DNA from: Pollutimonas nitritireducens
Lineage (GTDB): Bacteria; Pseudomonadota; Gammaproteobacteria; Burkholderiales; Burkholderiaceae_B
Direction of reading: 5' to 3'
DNA: 64,000 nucleotides
Assembly: GCF_002849615.1 (NCBI RefSeq)
Contig: NZ_PDNV01000003.1
Location: 1 to 64,000 of the forward strand
In this document: piece by piece, positions 41,783-51,896 of the stretch
How the letters are laid out: every line of letters starts with the position of its first letter
Position numbering within the stretch: the first letter of the stretch is position 1
The notes under the pieces: generated by a model
The model's database searches: none
What the model saw: the letters and a program-made list of their open reading frames with translations, nothing else
What the model was told of the DNA's origin: nothing
Made by a program: the position numbers and the translations under genes

Positions 41783-42472
41783 TCAGGGACGTCGACCTTC
41801 AGTCAGTGGTTGGGCGTCCGTATTGCCTTGGCGTCGCAGGACGACATGCGTGGCCTTTTCCGATGCCAGAAATTCAACGCACTCATATCCCAGAGCCCGC
41901 AAGTCTAGCCCTTCGAACAGCGATTCTCCCCGACCGAGCAGGATGGGCGCGATAGCAATGTGCAGTTCGTCAATGAGGCTTTCACGAAGATATTGCCGGA
42001 TTGTGCTCGGCCCACCGCCTATCCGCACGTCCATTCCGGCAGCAGCCTCGCGCGCATGACCGAGCGCTTCGCGAATGCCTCCTGTTATGAAGTGGAACGT
42101 CGTGCCGCCGTCCATCTCAATGGGAGGACGAGCATGATGGGTCAGGATGAACACTGGAACATGATACGGTGGATTGTCTCCCCACCAGCCTTTCCAGTCT
42201 GTGTCTGACCAGTCCCCGCGAATGGGGCTGAACATGTTTCGTCCAAGAATCCAAGCCCCAACATTGTGAAAGCCACGAGCGGCGAAATCATCGTCAACGC
42301 TGGTAGTGCCGTCGTCCTTATTGAACAAGGCCCGCTGGAACGTGCGAGTGGGAATTAGCCACTGGTGTAGCTCCGTTCCGCCAATGCCTAGTGGGTTGTC
42401 GATGTCTTGATTCGGACCTGCCCCATATCCGTCCAGCGAAATGGTGAAACCCTCAACGCGAACTCGTGTCAT
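41783..42472 (-). CDS. RibD C-terminal/dihydrofolate reductase-like protein
   Basis: A 229-residue protein of the RibD_C/DHFR-like reductase fold. Visible landmarks are the N-terminal EGFTISLDGYGAG, the central GAWILGRNMF, the FITGGI nucleotide-binding segment and the C-terminal DELHIAIAPILLGRGESLF. Such proteins are NAD(P)H-dependent reductases of unknown substrate; homologues occur often on mobile DNA. A start seven codons earlier is in frame. It stands alone in the patch between rplU and argJ. Confidence 0.82.
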   Translation of the reverse strand: MTRVRVEGFTISLDGYGAGPNQDIDNPLGIGGTELHQWLIPTRTFQRALFNKDDGTTSVDDDFAARGFHNVGAWILGRNMFSPIRGDWSDTDWKGWWGDNPPYHVPVFILTHHARPPIEMDGGTTFHFITGGIREALGHAREAAAGMDVRIGGGPSTIRQYLRESLIDELHIAIAPILLGRGESLFEGLDLRALGYECVEFLASEKATHVVLRRQGNTDAQPLTEGRRP

Positions 42473-42493
42473 CGTTTGCCTCCGTTTAGTCAC

Positions 42494-42656
42494 CTAAAAG
42501 GTAATCAACGGGCGCCGGCGTTTGGACATGCCTATTAGAAAGAGAAAGCAAGTCTTCAAGCCGCCTGCCGTAACTTGGAATATATCAGGAGGGATAGCTG
42601 CTTCCGACCGAAAGCGGAAATTGCTGGCTCGCTGCTAGCGTGTCTCCCAGTGCACG
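42494..42656. other. Non-coding stretch in the accessory patch
   Basis: No coding region or clear structure seen here, between the reductase-like gene and the transposase fragment. The base composition differs from that of the flanking core genes. Confidence 0.4.
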
Positions 42657-42779
42657 TCAGATCAAGTTGCGGTCGATGAGTTCCTGGCGCAGATCGTAGC
42701 GGCGAATCAGCGTGGTATAGCTAAAGCAAGTGAACACCAAACCCTTGTCCGACCGAAGCAAGAACGGCTGGATATTAGG
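42657..42779 (-). pseudogene. IS3-family transposase (OrfB) fragment
   Basis: The minus-strand frame ending in TGA at 42659-42657 reads NIQPFLLRSDKGLVF, then YTTLIRRYDLRQELI. This matches the region around the second catalytic aspartate of the IS3-family DDE transposase (usual form: LRSDNGLVF...YTxLVRxYGLxQEFITP). Only about 40 residues remain and the conserved asparagine is Lys. A dead remnant. Confidence 0.6.
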
Positions 42780-42836
42780 CTCGCGCCTGCGCCCAACGCC
42801 GCACCTCTTAACCTTTTCCGCAAGCCCAAGCGGCAA

Positions 42837-42963
42837 GGCGACGGTGGCTGGTGCCGGGCAGGCGAAGTAAGCGTGCGCCGGATAAATGGTTCAGCCCGGG
42901 GAGTCCCGGCGAAGCACGGGACCGCAGACGCGTTGAGCCAGTCCGGCACCAGCCACTGTCGCC
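42837..42963. repeat. 127-bp stretch with 21-bp inverted repeats
   Basis: GGCGACGGTGGCTGGTGCCGG (42837-42857) is complementary to 42943-42963 at 20 of 21 positions, enclosing 85 bases with further GC-rich hairpins (CCCGGGGAGTCCCGG). A spurious minus-strand frame crosses it. It ends 65 bases before the argJ stop and may be a miniature element or transposon end. Confidence 0.5.
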
Positions 42964-43028
42964 GCTTTAGTGCGAAGTACGGCAAGTCAGAAGTACCGGA
43001 TGGCGACGCAGTCGCCACTTCCCATCCC

Positions 43029-44255
43029 CTACGACCTGTAATCCGCGTTGATGCTTACATACTCGTGCGAGAAATCGCAGGTGTAAACCGTGTCCGACAC
43101 ATCTCCGCGCCCCAATTCGATGCGCACCACGATCTCCGCTTCCTTCATTACCCGCTGGCCGTCCGCCTCCTTGTAATCGGAGTGGCGTTCGCCCTTGCTG
43201 GCGACCAGCACGTCGCCCAGCCAGAGCTTGATGCCGCTAACGTCCAGATCGGTGATGCCGGCATAGCCGATGGCGCACAAGATACGTCCGAGGTTGGGGT
43301 CCGAGGCAAAGAAGGCGGTTTTGACCAAGGGGGATTGCGCGACGGCATAGGCAACCTTCAGCGCTTCCTCGGTATTTTTTGCCTGTTCCACCTGTATCGT
43401 CATGAACTTGGTGGCGCCTTCGGCATCCCGCACGATTTTCTGAGCCAGCTCGGTTGCGGCATCTGCCAGCGCGGCATAAACCTGTGCATAGAAGGGATCA
43501 GACTTTGATTCGATCTGCACGCCGCTTTTACCGGTGGCCATGATAATGAACGAATCGTTGGTGGACGTGTCGCCGTCGACGGTAATCCGGTTGAAAGAGC
43601 GGTTGGCAATGCCCGGCGCCATTTCTTTCAGCAGCGCAGGCGCAATGCCTGCGTCGGTCGCCAGATAGCCCAGCATGGTGGCCATGTTGGGACGTATCAT
43701 GCCGGCGCCTTTGCTGATGCCGGTAATGGTGATTGTCTTGTTGCCCAGTGCAACACGCTGCGACACGATTTTAGGTTGCGTGTCGGTGGTCATGATGCTG
43801 TGGGCCGCGGCGAACCAGTTGTTGTCGCTCAGGCTTCCGACAGCGGCAGGCAGCCCGGCAACCAGACGGTCCACCGGCAGGGGTTCCAGAATGACGCCGG
43901 TGGAAAACGGCAGGACCTGTGAAGGGGTGATGTTCAGCAGGCCGGCCAGAGCCTTGCAAGTTTCCCGGGATGCATGCAGGCCGCTGTCGCCGGTTCCGGC
44001 GTTGGCGTTGCCTGTGTTGATGATCAGGGCGCGTATGCCCTGGTTCGTGGCCAGGTGTGCTTCGCAGATTTGTACGGGCGCGGCGCGGAAACGATTCTGG
44101 GTGAATACGCCAGCCACGCTGCTGCCCTCGGCCAGGCGAAATACGGTCAGGTCACGCCGATTCGCTTTGCGTATGCCGGCTTCGGCGGTGCCTATTTCGA
44201 TACCAGCCACGGCAAAGATGTGTGATTCCGGCGGGATATACAAATTGACGGCCAT
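43029..44255 (-). CDS. argJ: Bifunctional ornithine acetyltransferase/N-acetylglutamate synthase
   Basis: It recycles the acetyl group in arginine synthesis and may also make N-acetylglutamate from acetyl-CoA. The 408-residue precursor cleaves itself into two chains; the cut-site motif [14 protein letters not shown] places the nucleophile at Thr193. Further landmarks: NTGNANAGTG and [10 protein letters not shown]. An ATG five codons earlier (44270) is possible. The accessory patch lies directly downstream. Confidence 0.95.
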   Translation of the reverse strand: MAVNLYIPPESHIFAVAGIEIGTAEAGIRKANRRDLTVFRLAEGSSVAGVFTQNRFRAAPVQICEAHLATNQGIRALIINTGNANAGTGDSGLHASRETCKALAGLLNITPSQVLPFSTGVILEPLPVDRLVAGLPAAVGSLSDNNWFAAAHSIMTTDTQPKIVSQRVALGNKTITITGISKGAGMIRPNMATMLGYLATDAGIAPALLKEMAPGIANRSFNRITVDGDTSTNDSFIIMATGKSGVQIESKSDPFYAQVYAALADAATELAQKIVRDAEGATKFMTIQVEQAKNTEEALKVAYAVAQSPLVKTAFFASDPNLGRILCAIGYAGITDLDVSGIKLWLGDVLVASKGERHSDYKEADGQRVMKEAEIVVRIELGRGDVSDTVYTCDFSHEYVSINADYRS

Positions 44256-44318
44256 GACGGGACTCAACAATGAAAAAGGAAAAGGGACCGCTGTACGCGG
44301 CCGCGATTGGCAATTTTA

Positions 44319-44834
44319 TCAGGAGCGGCCAGAGAGTTTGGGCCGGGTCATCGCCTTAAGTTCGCCCAGGGCTTCGAACAGCGCGCTGCGGGTTTGCTCG
44401 GACAGCCCGCCAAACATGCTGCGTATCCATTCTTCGTGCAGCTTGGCCATTTTTTTGAAGGTGCGCTTGCCTTTGGTCGTGAGACGGATAAGCGAGCTGC
44501 GTCGATCGGAAGCTACCTTGACCCGTTCGACCAGTCCTTCCTTTTCGAGCTGGTCGGTGATGCCGGTGATGTTGCCGTTGGTGACCATCATGTGTTGGGA
44601 AAGCTCGCTCATCTTCATGCCGCCCGGAACGCGCAGCAATTGCGCCATAAGGTCGAAGCGCGGGAGCGTGGTTTCGAACTCCGTGCGCAGGCGGCTACGG
44701 ATTTCGCCTTCGATCAGGTTGCAGCAAGTGAGTAGCCGCAACCATAGACGAAGGTCTTGGTGGTCTTCAGGTACCGTGCGACTTTCAAGGTCGGGGGTGC
44801 GTTGCAGTATTGCTGTGTCAGCCATATCGTTCAT
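44319..44834 (-). CDS. MarR family transcriptional regulator
   Basis: A 171-residue winged-helix regulator of the MarR type: MKMSELSQHMMVTNGNITGITDQLEKEGLVERVKVASDRRSSLIRLTTKGKRTF spans the recognition helix and wing. Similar regulators control CoA-linked aromatic degradation and respond to the aryl-CoA. It lies beside, and in divergent orientation to, the DUF2817 gene and the aminobenzoate-type operon, and shares a promoter motif with the operon. The ATG at 44825 is an alternative start. Confidence 0.88.
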   Translation of the reverse strand: MNDMADTAILQRTPDLESRTVPEDHQDLRLWLRLLTCCNLIEGEIRSRLRTEFETTLPRFDLMAQLLRVPGGMKMSELSQHMMVTNGNITGITDQLEKEGLVERVKVASDRRSSLIRLTTKGKRTFKKMAKLHEEWIRSMFGGLSEQTRSALFEALGELKAMTRPKLSGRS

Positions 44835-44861
44835 ATTGTAGGACCCGTATTAACCACCAGG

Positions 44862-44874
44862 ATAGTTTAATCTT
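44862..44874. promoter_or_regulatory. Candidate MarR operator before the marR-type gene
   Basis: ATAGTTTAATCTT matches ATAGTTTAGGCTT at the promoter of the downstream operon in 11 of 13 positions. It lies 27 bases upstream of the regulator start, a place from which the protein could repress its own gene. Confidence 0.4.
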
Positions 44875-44998
44875 CAATTACCCCGTGATGTTAAATTGCT
44901 CTGTAGCTATCATCAACACCAGTGTAATAAGCAGCCCTCTCAACATCTTTGATGTTATGCAGGGAACATGAAAAAAATAGCAGTTGGAGACAATATTT

Positions 44999-46084
44999 AT
45001 GTTTCAAGCGTTTTTCGGCCAGAGTTATGCCGATGCCAGGACTCGTTTCATCACCGCTGCCACTCAGCAGCAATGCGCCTTGCAATCATATGTGAACCCC
45101 ACCGGATCAGGCGTGAGCGGCGAAGTCTTGTCGACCGATGTGGCGTATTTCGGCTCTGACGATGCGCGAGCACTGCTGGTCTTGACCTCGGCCATGCACG
45201 GCGAGGAGGGGTATTGCGGCTCCGGCTGCCAGGTAGCCTTGCTGAATGACCAGCAACTACTGGATCATGCGCACGCCAACGGAATAGGGATTTTGCTTAT
45301 CCATGCCGTTAATCCCTTTGGCTTTTCATGGGGACACCGCGGCAATGAAGACAATGTGGATCTGAATCGCAATTTCTGCGACTTCAGCAAGCCCTTACCC
45401 GATAATCGGCATTATCAGACACTACACTCCCTGCTGATCCCGGAAACCTGGCCGCCCGGGCCCGAAAATGCCGCTGCGATCCAGTCTTTCATCAAAGCAC
45501 AAGGAGAGCAAGCCTACCGGGAAGGCATGATGCTGGGGCAGTACAGCCATCCCGATGGGCTATTCTACGGCGGCCAGGAGCCTGCCTGGAGCAACAGGAC
45601 GTTGCGCGATATTCTGCGACGTTTCGGCCAGGATCGCGAGCGCATGGCATGGATCGACTATCACACCGGATTAGGTCCTTATGGACATGCCGAGAAAATC
45701 TTTGTACAAAAAACATTGGAAGACTACCAGCGGGCGCGTATGTGGTGGGGTAACGATGTGGTGTCGGTGGTCGATCCCGAATCCAGCACAGTCGACATCG
45801 GCGGCACGGGCATGCGTGCCATGCTGGAAGAATGCCGGCAGGTTCCCGAGCTCACGTTTCTGGCGCTGGAGTTCGGCACCCTGCCCATGGACGAGGTGTT
45901 TCTTGCATTACGTAGCGATCGCTGGCAAGCGGGGCGTGGTTCGGTCAGTGATGCCCAGCGCAGCGCAATCAAAGAGGCCCACAAGGCTGCGTTTTATCCG
46001 GGCAACGATGACTGGCGCGGCGCTGTCATAGGGCAATCGCGGACCAGTTTGCTGCAGGCCTTGTACGGTCTGTCCAATCGATGA
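44999..46084 (+). CDS. DUF2817 / M14-like zinc carboxypeptidase family protein
   Basis: A 361-residue protein of the DUF2817 family, related to M14 carboxypeptidases and succinylglutamate desuccinylases. The Zn site is probably His67 and Glu70 in SAMHGEEG plus a later histidine in IDYHTGLG; LALEFGT near residue 292 holds the likely catalytic glutamate. GNEDNVDLNRNF is characteristic. It should hydrolyse an amide, but the substrate is unknown. The TTG at 44984 is in frame, but GGAG precedes the ATG at 44999. It lies between the MarR gene and the aminobenzoate-type operon, possibly supplying an aminobenzoate from a conjugate. Confidence 0.82.
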   Translation: MFQAFFGQSYADARTRFITAATQQQCALQSYVNPTGSGVSGEVLSTDVAYFGSDDARALLVLTSAMHGEEGYCGSGCQVALLNDQQLLDHAHANGIGILLIHAVNPFGFSWGHRGNEDNVDLNRNFCDFSKPLPDNRHYQTLHSLLIPETWPPGPENAAAIQSFIKAQGEQAYREGMMLGQYSHPDGLFYGGQEPAWSNRTLRDILRRFGQDRERMAWIDYHTGLGPYGHAEKIFVQKTLEDYQRARMWWGNDVVSVVDPESSTVDIGGTGMRAMLEECRQVPELTFLALEFGTLPMDEVFLALRSDRWQAGRGSVSDAQRSAIKEAHKAAFYPGNDDWRGAVIGQSRTSLLQALYGLSNR

Positions 46085-46091
46085 GCGCGGC

Positions 46092-46136
46092 CGGCTGCGG
46101 GCGCACAGCCGCGTAGTGCTCGTGCACCCGCAGCCG
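46092..46136 (+). other. Long GC-rich hairpin after the DUF2817 gene
   Basis: CGGCTGCGGG (46092-46101) and CCCGCAGCCG (46127-46136) pair perfectly around a 25-base loop that includes CAC/GTG. A smaller GGGAAACTCCC follows, but there is no T-run, so termination is not assured; it may stall or insulate transcription. Confidence 0.55.
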
Positions 46137-46171
46137 AGGGAAACTCCCAGGTATTGATGCCTGTAAATGCC

Positions 46172-46208
46172 TTGCCAATGGTTTTTCTTGTCTATATAGT
46201 TTAGGCTT
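46172..46208 (+). promoter_or_regulatory. Promoter and candidate MarR operator of the aryl-CoA operon
   Basis: TTGCCA (46172-46177) and TATAGT (46195-46200) are separated by exactly 17 bases, 27 bases before the start codon. ATAGTTTAGGCTT (46196-46208), shared with the region upstream of the MarR gene, covers the -10 box and start site, where a repressor would block transcription. Confidence 0.6.
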
Positions 46209-46226
46209 AAAGTATTGGAGCGACGC

Positions 46227-48566
46227 ATGAAAATCGTTTGCATTGGTGGTGGGCCTGCCGGCCTGTATTTTGGTCTGCTCATGAAGCTGACTGACGCCGG
46301 GCATGACGTGACGGTCGTCGAACGCAACCGCCCTTACGATACGTTTGGGTGGGGCGTTGTATTTTCGGATGCCACGCTCGAGAATCTTAAAGAGGCCGAT
46401 CCGGTATCCGCAACCCAGATCAGCGACGCATTCAACCACTGGGACGACATCGTCATCCACTACAAGGGTCGCAGCATGCGCAGCAGCGGCCACGGCTTCA
46501 TCGGCATAGGACGCAAGAAATTGCTGAATATCTTGCAGGCGCGCTGCGAAGAAATTGGTGTGGACCTCGTGTTCGAGACCGATGTCGCCGATGACCAGGC
46601 GATTGCGCAGAAGTACGACGCCGACCTGATCATCGCTTCCGATGGTCTGAATAGTCGTATTCGTACACGCTATGCCGACACCTACAAGCCGGACATCGAT
46701 ACCCGCCAGTGTCGGTTTGTGTGGCTGGGCACGCGGCAGACTTTTGACGCGTTCACATTTGCCTTCGTCCAGACCGAACATGGCTGGTTCCAGGCACATG
46801 CCTATCAATACGAGCCAGGGATGTCCACGTTCATTGTCGAGACGCTCGACGAGACCTGGAAAGCGGCGGGGCTTGAGACGATGAGCCAGCAAGAAGGTAT
46901 CGCGTTTTGCGAAAAGCTTTTTGCGCCGTGGCTGGACGGGAATTCGCTGATCTCCAATGCTGGTCACTTGCGTGGCTCGGCAATCTGGATCCGTTTCCCA
47001 CGCGTTATCTGCGATGCATGGGTGAGCCAACAGACATTGCCCAGCGGGCGGACGGTTCCAGTCGTGTTGATGGGCGACGCCGCGCATACCGCGCATTTTT
47101 CGATCGGCTCGGGAACCAAGCTTGCCCTCGAGGACGCGATCGAGTTGAATCGTTCGATTCGTGCTTGCAACAATAACCTTACGGCTGCCCTTGTCCGCTA
47201 TCAGGAAGTGCGCAGTGTCGAGGTACTGAAAATACAGAATGCCGCGCGCAACTCCACCGAATGGTTCGAAAACGTGGCCCGGTACGCCAGGTTCGAGCCG
47301 GAACAGTTCGCCTATTCCTTATTGACCCGGTCGCAGCGCATTTCCCATGAGAACCTGCGTTTGCGCGATGCGGCCTGGCTGGAGGGCTACGAGCGCTGGA
47401 TGGCCGACATGGCCGGTGCCCCAGTCGCTGGCGCACGGTCCTGCCCGCCGATGCTCACGCCTTATACGGTACGCGGCATACGCTTGAAAAATCGCATTAT
47501 GGTTTCACCCATGGCGATGTATTCCAGTGTGAATGGTATCCCGGGCGATTTCCACCTTGTGCATCTTGGCGCACGGGCCATGGGCGGAGCGGCATTGGTC
47601 ATGGTAGAGATGACCTGCGTCTCGCCCGAGGCACGCATCACCCCCGGTTGCCCGGGGTTGTGGAATAGTGAGCAGAAGGTGGCATTCAAGCGGATCGTCG
47701 ACTTCGTCCATGGCAATAGTGATGCCAGGATAGGCATTCAGCTAGGGCATGCGGGGCGCAAGGGATCCACCCGCGTCAGTTGGGAAGGCACGGATATGCC
47801 ACTGCCCGAGGGTAACTGGCCGCTGCTGTCGGCATCCGCAATACCCTACATCGACGGTGTATCGCAGGTCCCGCAGGCCATGACGCGTGGCCAGATGGAC
47901 TCGGTAAGAGATGAATTCGTGGCTGCCGCCGTTCGCGCCGCCGAGGCTGGCTTTGACTGGCTGGAATTGCATTGCGCCCACGGTTATCTGCTGTCCAGCT
48001 TTATTTCGCCGCTTACCAACCAGCGCCACGACGAGTACGGCGGATCGTTGGACAACAGGCTGCGTTACCCGCTGGAAATTTTTGCGGCCCTGCGTGCAGT
48101 CTGGCCCGAACATTTGCCGATGTCGGTCCGCATTTCGGCACACGATTGGGTCGAGGGGGGAATAACAGCGGACGACGCCGTTGAGATCGCCCGTCGCTTC
48201 CGGGCGGCCGGCACGGACATGGTGGATTGCTCTTCGGGCCAGGTAAGCAAGGCGGAACAGCCTGTATATGGACGCATGTACCAGACGCCTTTCTCTGATC
48301 GGGTACGAAACGAGGCGCAGATACCCACGATTGCGGTCGGCGCGATATTTGAAGCCGACCACGTCAACAGCATCATAGCCTCGGGAAGGGCGGACCTGTG
48401 CGCGCTGGCTCGCCCGCATCTTGCCGACGCCTCCTGGACCTTGCGCGAATCCGCAAAGATAGGGGTAAGCGACGTGACCTGGCCCAGGCAGTACTTCCCC
48501 GCCAAGCGGCAACTGGAAACCAATTTCGAACGGGCGGCCGCGTATGCGCAGCCGGTAGGCAAATGA
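46227..48566 (+). CDS. Bifunctional aryl-CoA monooxygenase/reductase (salicylyl-CoA 5-hydroxylase / 2-aminobenzoyl-CoA type)
   Basis: A 779-residue fusion. The N-terminal part (about 1-400) is a class A flavin monooxygenase: GGGPAG at 7-12 and the second FAD motif [16 protein letters not shown] at 283-298. The C-terminal part (about 408-765) is an Old Yellow Enzyme-like reductase ([42 protein letters not shown]). This layout is that of 2-aminobenzoyl-CoA monooxygenase/reductase and of the enzyme annotated as bifunctional salicylyl-CoA 5-hydroxylase/oxidoreductase. It should hydroxylate and then reduce the ring of an aryl-CoA ester. TTG 46215 is in frame, but GGAG before ATG 46227 fits better. 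First gene of the operon, overlapping the SDR by four bases. Confidence 0.9.
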   Translation: MKIVCIGGGPAGLYFGLLMKLTDAGHDVTVVERNRPYDTFGWGVVFSDATLENLKEADPVSATQISDAFNHWDDIVIHYKGRSMRSSGHGFIGIGRKKLLNILQARCEEIGVDLVFETDVADDQAIAQKYDADLIIASDGLNSRIRTRYADTYKPDIDTRQCRFVWLGTRQTFDAFTFAFVQTEHGWFQAHAYQYEPGMSTFIVETLDETWKAAGLETMSQQEGIAFCEKLFAPWLDGNSLISNAGHLRGSAIWIRFPRVICDAWVSQQTLPSGRTVPVVLMGDAAHTAHFSIGSGTKLALEDAIELNRSIRACNNNLTAALVRYQEVRSVEVLKIQNAARNSTEWFENVARYARFEPEQFAYSLLTRSQRISHENLRLRDAAWLEGYERWMADMAGAPVAGARSCPPMLTPYTVRGIRLKNRIMVSPMAMYSSVNGIPGDFHLVHLGARAMGGAALVMVEMTCVSPEARITPGCPGLWNSEQKVAFKRIVDFVHGNSDARIGIQLGHAGRKGSTRVSWEGTDMPLPEGNWPLLSASAIPYIDGVSQVPQAMTRGQMDSVRDEFVAAAVRAAEAGFDWLELHCAHGYLLSSFISPLTNQRHDEYGGSLDNRLRYPLEIFAALRAVWPEHLPMSVRISAHDWVEGGITADDAVEIARRFRAAGTDMVDCSSGQVSKAEQPVYGRMYQTPFSDRVRNEAQIPTIAVGAIFEADHVNSIIASGRADLCALARPHLADASWTLRESAKIGVSDVTWPRQYFPAKRQLETNFERAAAYAQPVGK

Positions 48567-49351
48567 ATGAGTCGCGTATTCTGACCGGTCGGCACGCGCT
48601 GGTGACCGGCGGTTCTCGTGGGATAGGTCTGTCCATTGCGCAGCGGCTTCTCGCCATGGGAGCCCGGGTCACGCTTGCCGGTCGCAGTGCCAAGTCGTTG
48701 GAAGAGGCGGTACGCCAGCTCGTCAATCTGGGTGAAGTTGCTTTCGTCAGCGGGGATATATCGGTGCGCGCCGACGTGGATGTCATCTTTCTGAAGGCCA
48801 AGGAAGGCTTCGGTCCGGTTGACATCCTGGTGAACAACGCCGGCCAGGCCTTGAGCGAGCGTTTTGACAAGGTCGATGAGGCCGCCTGGCAGCAGATGAT
48901 TGCCGTGAATTTGACCGGCACTTTCCATTGCATGCAGGCAGGATTGCCGGACATGCTCGAGCGCCAATGGGGCCGCATCGTCAATGTGGCCAGCACCGCG
49001 GGCTTGGTGGGTTATGCCTATGTCAGTGCCTATTGTGCCGCCAAGCACGGTGTCATAGGCCTGACGCGGTCTGTGGCGATGGAAACGGCCACGAAAGGGG
49101 TAACCGTTAATGCGGTATGTCCGGGGTATACGGAAACAGACATCGTCCAGGCAGCGGTCGCCAATATTTCGCGCAAGACGGGGATGACTGCGGATCAGGC
49201 CAGGGGGAAATTGGCCGAACGTAATCCGCAGGGCCGCTTGATTCAACCCGACGATGTGGCGCAGGCAGTAGCCTGGCTGTGCAGCCCCGGCGCATCCGCC
49301 GTCAACGGACAGTCCATTCCGGTGGACGGCGGCGAAGTAATGGCCGGCTAG
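48563..49351 (+). CDS. Short-chain dehydrogenase/reductase (SDR)
   Basis: A 262-residue classical SDR: cofactor motif TGGSRGIG near 14-21, NNAG near 93, and the catalytic Ser-Tyr-Lys with YCAAKHG. It is NAD(P)-dependent and, by position, likely oxidises a hydroxyacyl-CoA or alicyclic alcohol produced by the monooxygenase/reductase. The frame begins earlier, but the ATG overlapping the upstream stop (ATGA) at 48563 is the true start. Followed by the hydratase after 26 bases. Confidence 0.88.
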   Translation: MNESRILTGRHALVTGGSRGIGLSIAQRLLAMGARVTLAGRSAKSLEEAVRQLVNLGEVAFVSGDISVRADVDVIFLKAKEGFGPVDILVNNAGQALSERFDKVDEAAWQQMIAVNLTGTFHCMQAGLPDMLERQWGRIVNVASTAGLVGYAYVSAYCAAKHGVIGLTRSVAMETATKGVTVNAVCPGYTETDIVQAAVANISRKTGMTADQARGKLAERNPQGRLIQPDDVAQAVAWLCSPGASAVNGQSIPVDGGEVMAG

Positions 49352-49377
49352 GGTCGACCCTATTCAGGAGAAGAAAG

Positions 49378-50229
49378 ATGAACATAGCGCCACACACCAT
49401 GGACGGTCACAAGCGACCTTATGCAGGCTACCAGGCCGGTAATTTTCTGTGGACAGTGTCAGACGATGGCAAAGTCGCCACCGTTACCCTCAACCGACCC
49501 GAACGCAAGAATCCGCTCACGTTCGATTCCTACGCGGAATTGCGTGATTTGTTTCGCGGCCTGGTATATGCCAGCGATATCAAGTCAGTTGTGGTGGTCG
49601 GAGCGGGAGACAACTTCTGCTCGGGCGGCGACGTGCATGAAATTATAGGTCCGCTGACTCGCATGTCCATGCTGGAACTCCTGGACTTCACCCGCATGAC
49701 GGGGGACCTGGTCAAGGCGATGCGCGCGTGTCCCCAACCCATTTTGGCAGCTGTTGACGGAATCTGCGCCGGAGCCGGTGCGATGATCGCTCTGGCATCC
49801 GACATGCGTATCGGTACGCCTCAGGCTCGTACTGCCTTTCTGTTTACCCGGGTAGGGCTGGCGGGCGCTGACATGGGCGCCTGCACATTGCTGCCACGCA
49901 TGGTAGGGCAAGGCAGGGCGTCGGAATTGTTGTACACCGGACGCGCGATGACCGCTGACGAAGGCCTGGCCTGGGGGTTCTTCAATAGTCTGCAGTCTTC
50001 AGAATCGGTCCTTGGCGCAGCACAGGATCTGGCTCGACAGCTCGCCGATGGCCCTTCTTTTGCACACGGAATGACCAAGAAGTTGCTGCACCAGGAATGG
50101 AATATGGGCGTGGATGAGGCCATCGAAGCGGAAGCTCAGGCTCAGGCGATCTGCATGCAGACCAAGGACTTCCGGCGCGCGTACGACGCGTTCGTGGCCA
50201 GGCAAAAACCCGTTTTTGAAGGCGACTGA
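49378..50229 (+). CDS. Enoyl-CoA hydratase/isomerase family protein
   Basis: A 283-residue crotonase-fold protein. The oxyanion-hole motif is [15 protein letters not shown] at about 80-95, and a conserved helix reads [22 protein letters not shown] near 125-145. It probably handles hydration or hydrolytic opening of a ring-derived acyl-CoA. An AGGAGAAG site precedes the ATG at 49378. Third gene of the operon; the ligase starts two bases after its stop. Confidence 0.88.
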   Translation: MNIAPHTMDGHKRPYAGYQAGNFLWTVSDDGKVATVTLNRPERKNPLTFDSYAELRDLFRGLVYASDIKSVVVVGAGDNFCSGGDVHEIIGPLTRMSMLELLDFTRMTGDLVKAMRACPQPILAAVDGICAGAGAMIALASDMRIGTPQARTAFLFTRVGLAGADMGACTLLPRMVGQGRASELLYTGRAMTADEGLAWGFFNSLQSSESVLGAAQDLARQLADGPSFAHGMTKKLLHQEWNMGVDEAIEAEAQAQAICMQTKDFRRAYDAFVARQKPVFEGD

Positions 50230-50231
50230 AC

Positions 50232-51896
50232 ATGGAGAAGTCGGCTCATAGTGATACCTTTGCACGTGACCATCTACCGCCTCTGGACCAGTGGCCCGAA
50301 TTGCTGCTGGAGGGCAACCCGGATCTCGCCTACCCCCCGCGCCTGAACTGTGCCGTTGCCCTGGTGGATGAGCGCGTCCGGCAAGGAATGGGCGAACGGG
50401 TCGCTCTGCGCTGGCGCGACGCGTCCGGCATGCAAGCCATGAGCTATCGGGCGTTGCTTCAATTGGTCAATCGTATAGCGCGGGTGCTGGTGGATGATAT
50501 GCAGCTGCAGCCGGGTAACCGAGTGCTTTTGCGCGGACCGAACAACGTGATGATGGCCGCCTCATGGCTTGCAGCGGTCAAGGCGGGCCTGGTAACCGTG
50601 CCCACCATGCCTTTGCTGAGAGCCTTCGAACTTCGCCAGATTATCGACAAGGCAAAGATTCAGGCGGTCTTGTGCGATAAGCGACTTTCGGCCGAGATTG
50701 AGCATTGCCTCGATCCGGACCACGCCAGTTTCTGCCCACAGCTGACGCACGTACGCTATTTCCATGACGACAGTGCGGACAGTATCGACCAGTTGGCGGC
50801 GGTGAAATCGGATGAATTCGAAGCATGCGAGACTGCTGTCGACGACGTGTGCCTCATTGCATTCACCAGTGGCACCACAGGGAAGCCCAAGGGCTGCATG
50901 CATTTTCATCGGGATGTGCTGGCGATGTGCGACACGTTCTCCCGGCATATCCTGCGCATGGATCCGGATGATATCGTTTGCGGCACGCCGCCGCTGGCGT
51001 TCACATTCGGTTTGGGTGGCCTGCTGTGCTTTCCGCTACGGGTCGGGGCGTCGACCGTTCTGGTCGAGAAGCTGTCGCCCGGCGAATTGCTGGCCACGAT
51101 CCAGGATTTCCGGGCCACCATGAGCTTCACTGCGCCGACCTTCTATCGACAGATGTCCGCCCTGGTCGACCAGCACGACCTGTCTTCGCTGAAAAATTCC
51201 GTTTCCGCGGGTGAGGCCTTGCCGGATGCGACGCGGCAGCTATGGAAGCAGGCGACGGGCATCGAAATGATAGACGGCATAGGCGGCACGGAAATGATAC
51301 ATGTCTACGCCTCCAGTGCCGGAAGCGATGTGCGCCGCGGCGCAGTCGGCAAGGTCGTACCCGGCTATGTAGCGCAGGTGATCGATGAGAACTTTCAGCC
51401 GGTAAATCCGGGCGTGGTGGGCAGGCTGGCGGTAAAGGGCCCCACCGGATGCCGCTATCTGGACGATGAACGCCAGATGGTGTTCGTGCAGAATGGCTGG
51501 AATTTGCCCGGCGACACCTTTGCCATGGACGAAGATGGCTATCTCTATTACCAGGCACGCAACGACGACATGATCGTCTCAGCCGGCTACAACATTGCCG
51601 GACCGGAGGTCGAGGGGGCATTATTGCTTCACGACGCCGTTGCGGAATGTGGAGTGGTTGGCCAGCCGGATCCCGAACGCGGCAGTATTGTCAAGGCGTT
51701 CGTGGTCCTCAAGCCGGGAATGCAAGAAGGACCGGAGATGGTCAAAGCCTTGCAGGATCACGTCAAGGCCGTCGTCGCACCCTATAAGTATCCACGCGCG
51801 ATCGAGTTTGTCGCCAGCCTGCCGCGTACTGAAACGGGAAAACTGCAGCGCTTCGTGCTGCGCCAGAGAACCATTAACCAGGGGAAAACGGAATGA
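50232..51896 (+). CDS. Aryl-CoA ligase (2-aminobenzoate/benzoate-CoA ligase family)
   Basis: A 554-residue ATP-dependent acyl-CoA synthetase of the ANL superfamily: the P-loop FTSGTTGKPKG near 215-225, A5 region IGGTEM near 350, and the catalytic lysine in RTETGKLQRF near the C-terminus. Benzoate and 2-aminobenzoate-CoA ligases are the nearest recognisable group. It supplies the CoA thioester for the monooxygenase/reductase. The RidA gene overlaps its end by four bases. Confidence 0.88.
   Translation: MEKSAHSDTFARDHLPPLDQWPELLLEGNPDLAYPPRLNCAVALVDERVRQGMGERVALRWRDASGMQAMSYRALLQLVNRIARVLVDDMQLQPGNRVLLRGPNNVMMAASWLAAVKAGLVTVPTMPLLRAFELRQIIDKAKIQAVLCDKRLSAEIEHCLDPDHASFCPQLTHVRYFHDDSADSIDQLAAVKSDEFEACETAVDDVCLIAFTSGTTGKPKGCMHFHRDVLAMCDTFSRHILRMDPDDIVCGTPPLAFTFGLGGLLCFPLRVGASTVLVEKLSPGELLATIQDFRATMSFTAPTFYRQMSALVDQHDLSSLKNSVSAGEALPDATRQLWKQATGIEMIDGIGGTEMIHVYASSAGSDVRRGAVGKVVPGYVAQVIDENFQPVNPGVVGRLAVKGPTGCRYLDDERQMVFVQNGWNLPGDTFAMDEDGYLYYQARNDDMIVSAGYNIAGPEVEGALLLHDAVAECGVVGQPDPERGSIVKAFVVLKPGMQEGPEMVKALQDHVKAVVAPYKYPRAIEFVASLPRTETGKLQRFVLRQRTINQGKTE

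Noticed and set aside
41700-41820. Integron attC site after the reductase-like gene
   Set aside because: GCCCAAC resembles one core site, but no partner GTTRRRY lies within the expected distance and no integrase is present.
42707-43018. 103-residue minus-strand frame next to argJ
   Set aside because: It crosses the inverted repeat and the transposase fragment in another phase, has no recognised domain and looks like chance coding.
46026-47096. 356-residue antisense frame over the monooxygenase gene
   Set aside because: It mirrors a strongly conserved gene on the other strand, as expected from GC-rich codon use, and has no family similarity or ribosome-binding site.
48065-49246. 393-residue antisense frame over the OYE and SDR region
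   Set aside because: A shadow of two well-supported genes; its translation is rich in arginine, serine and proline without any motif.
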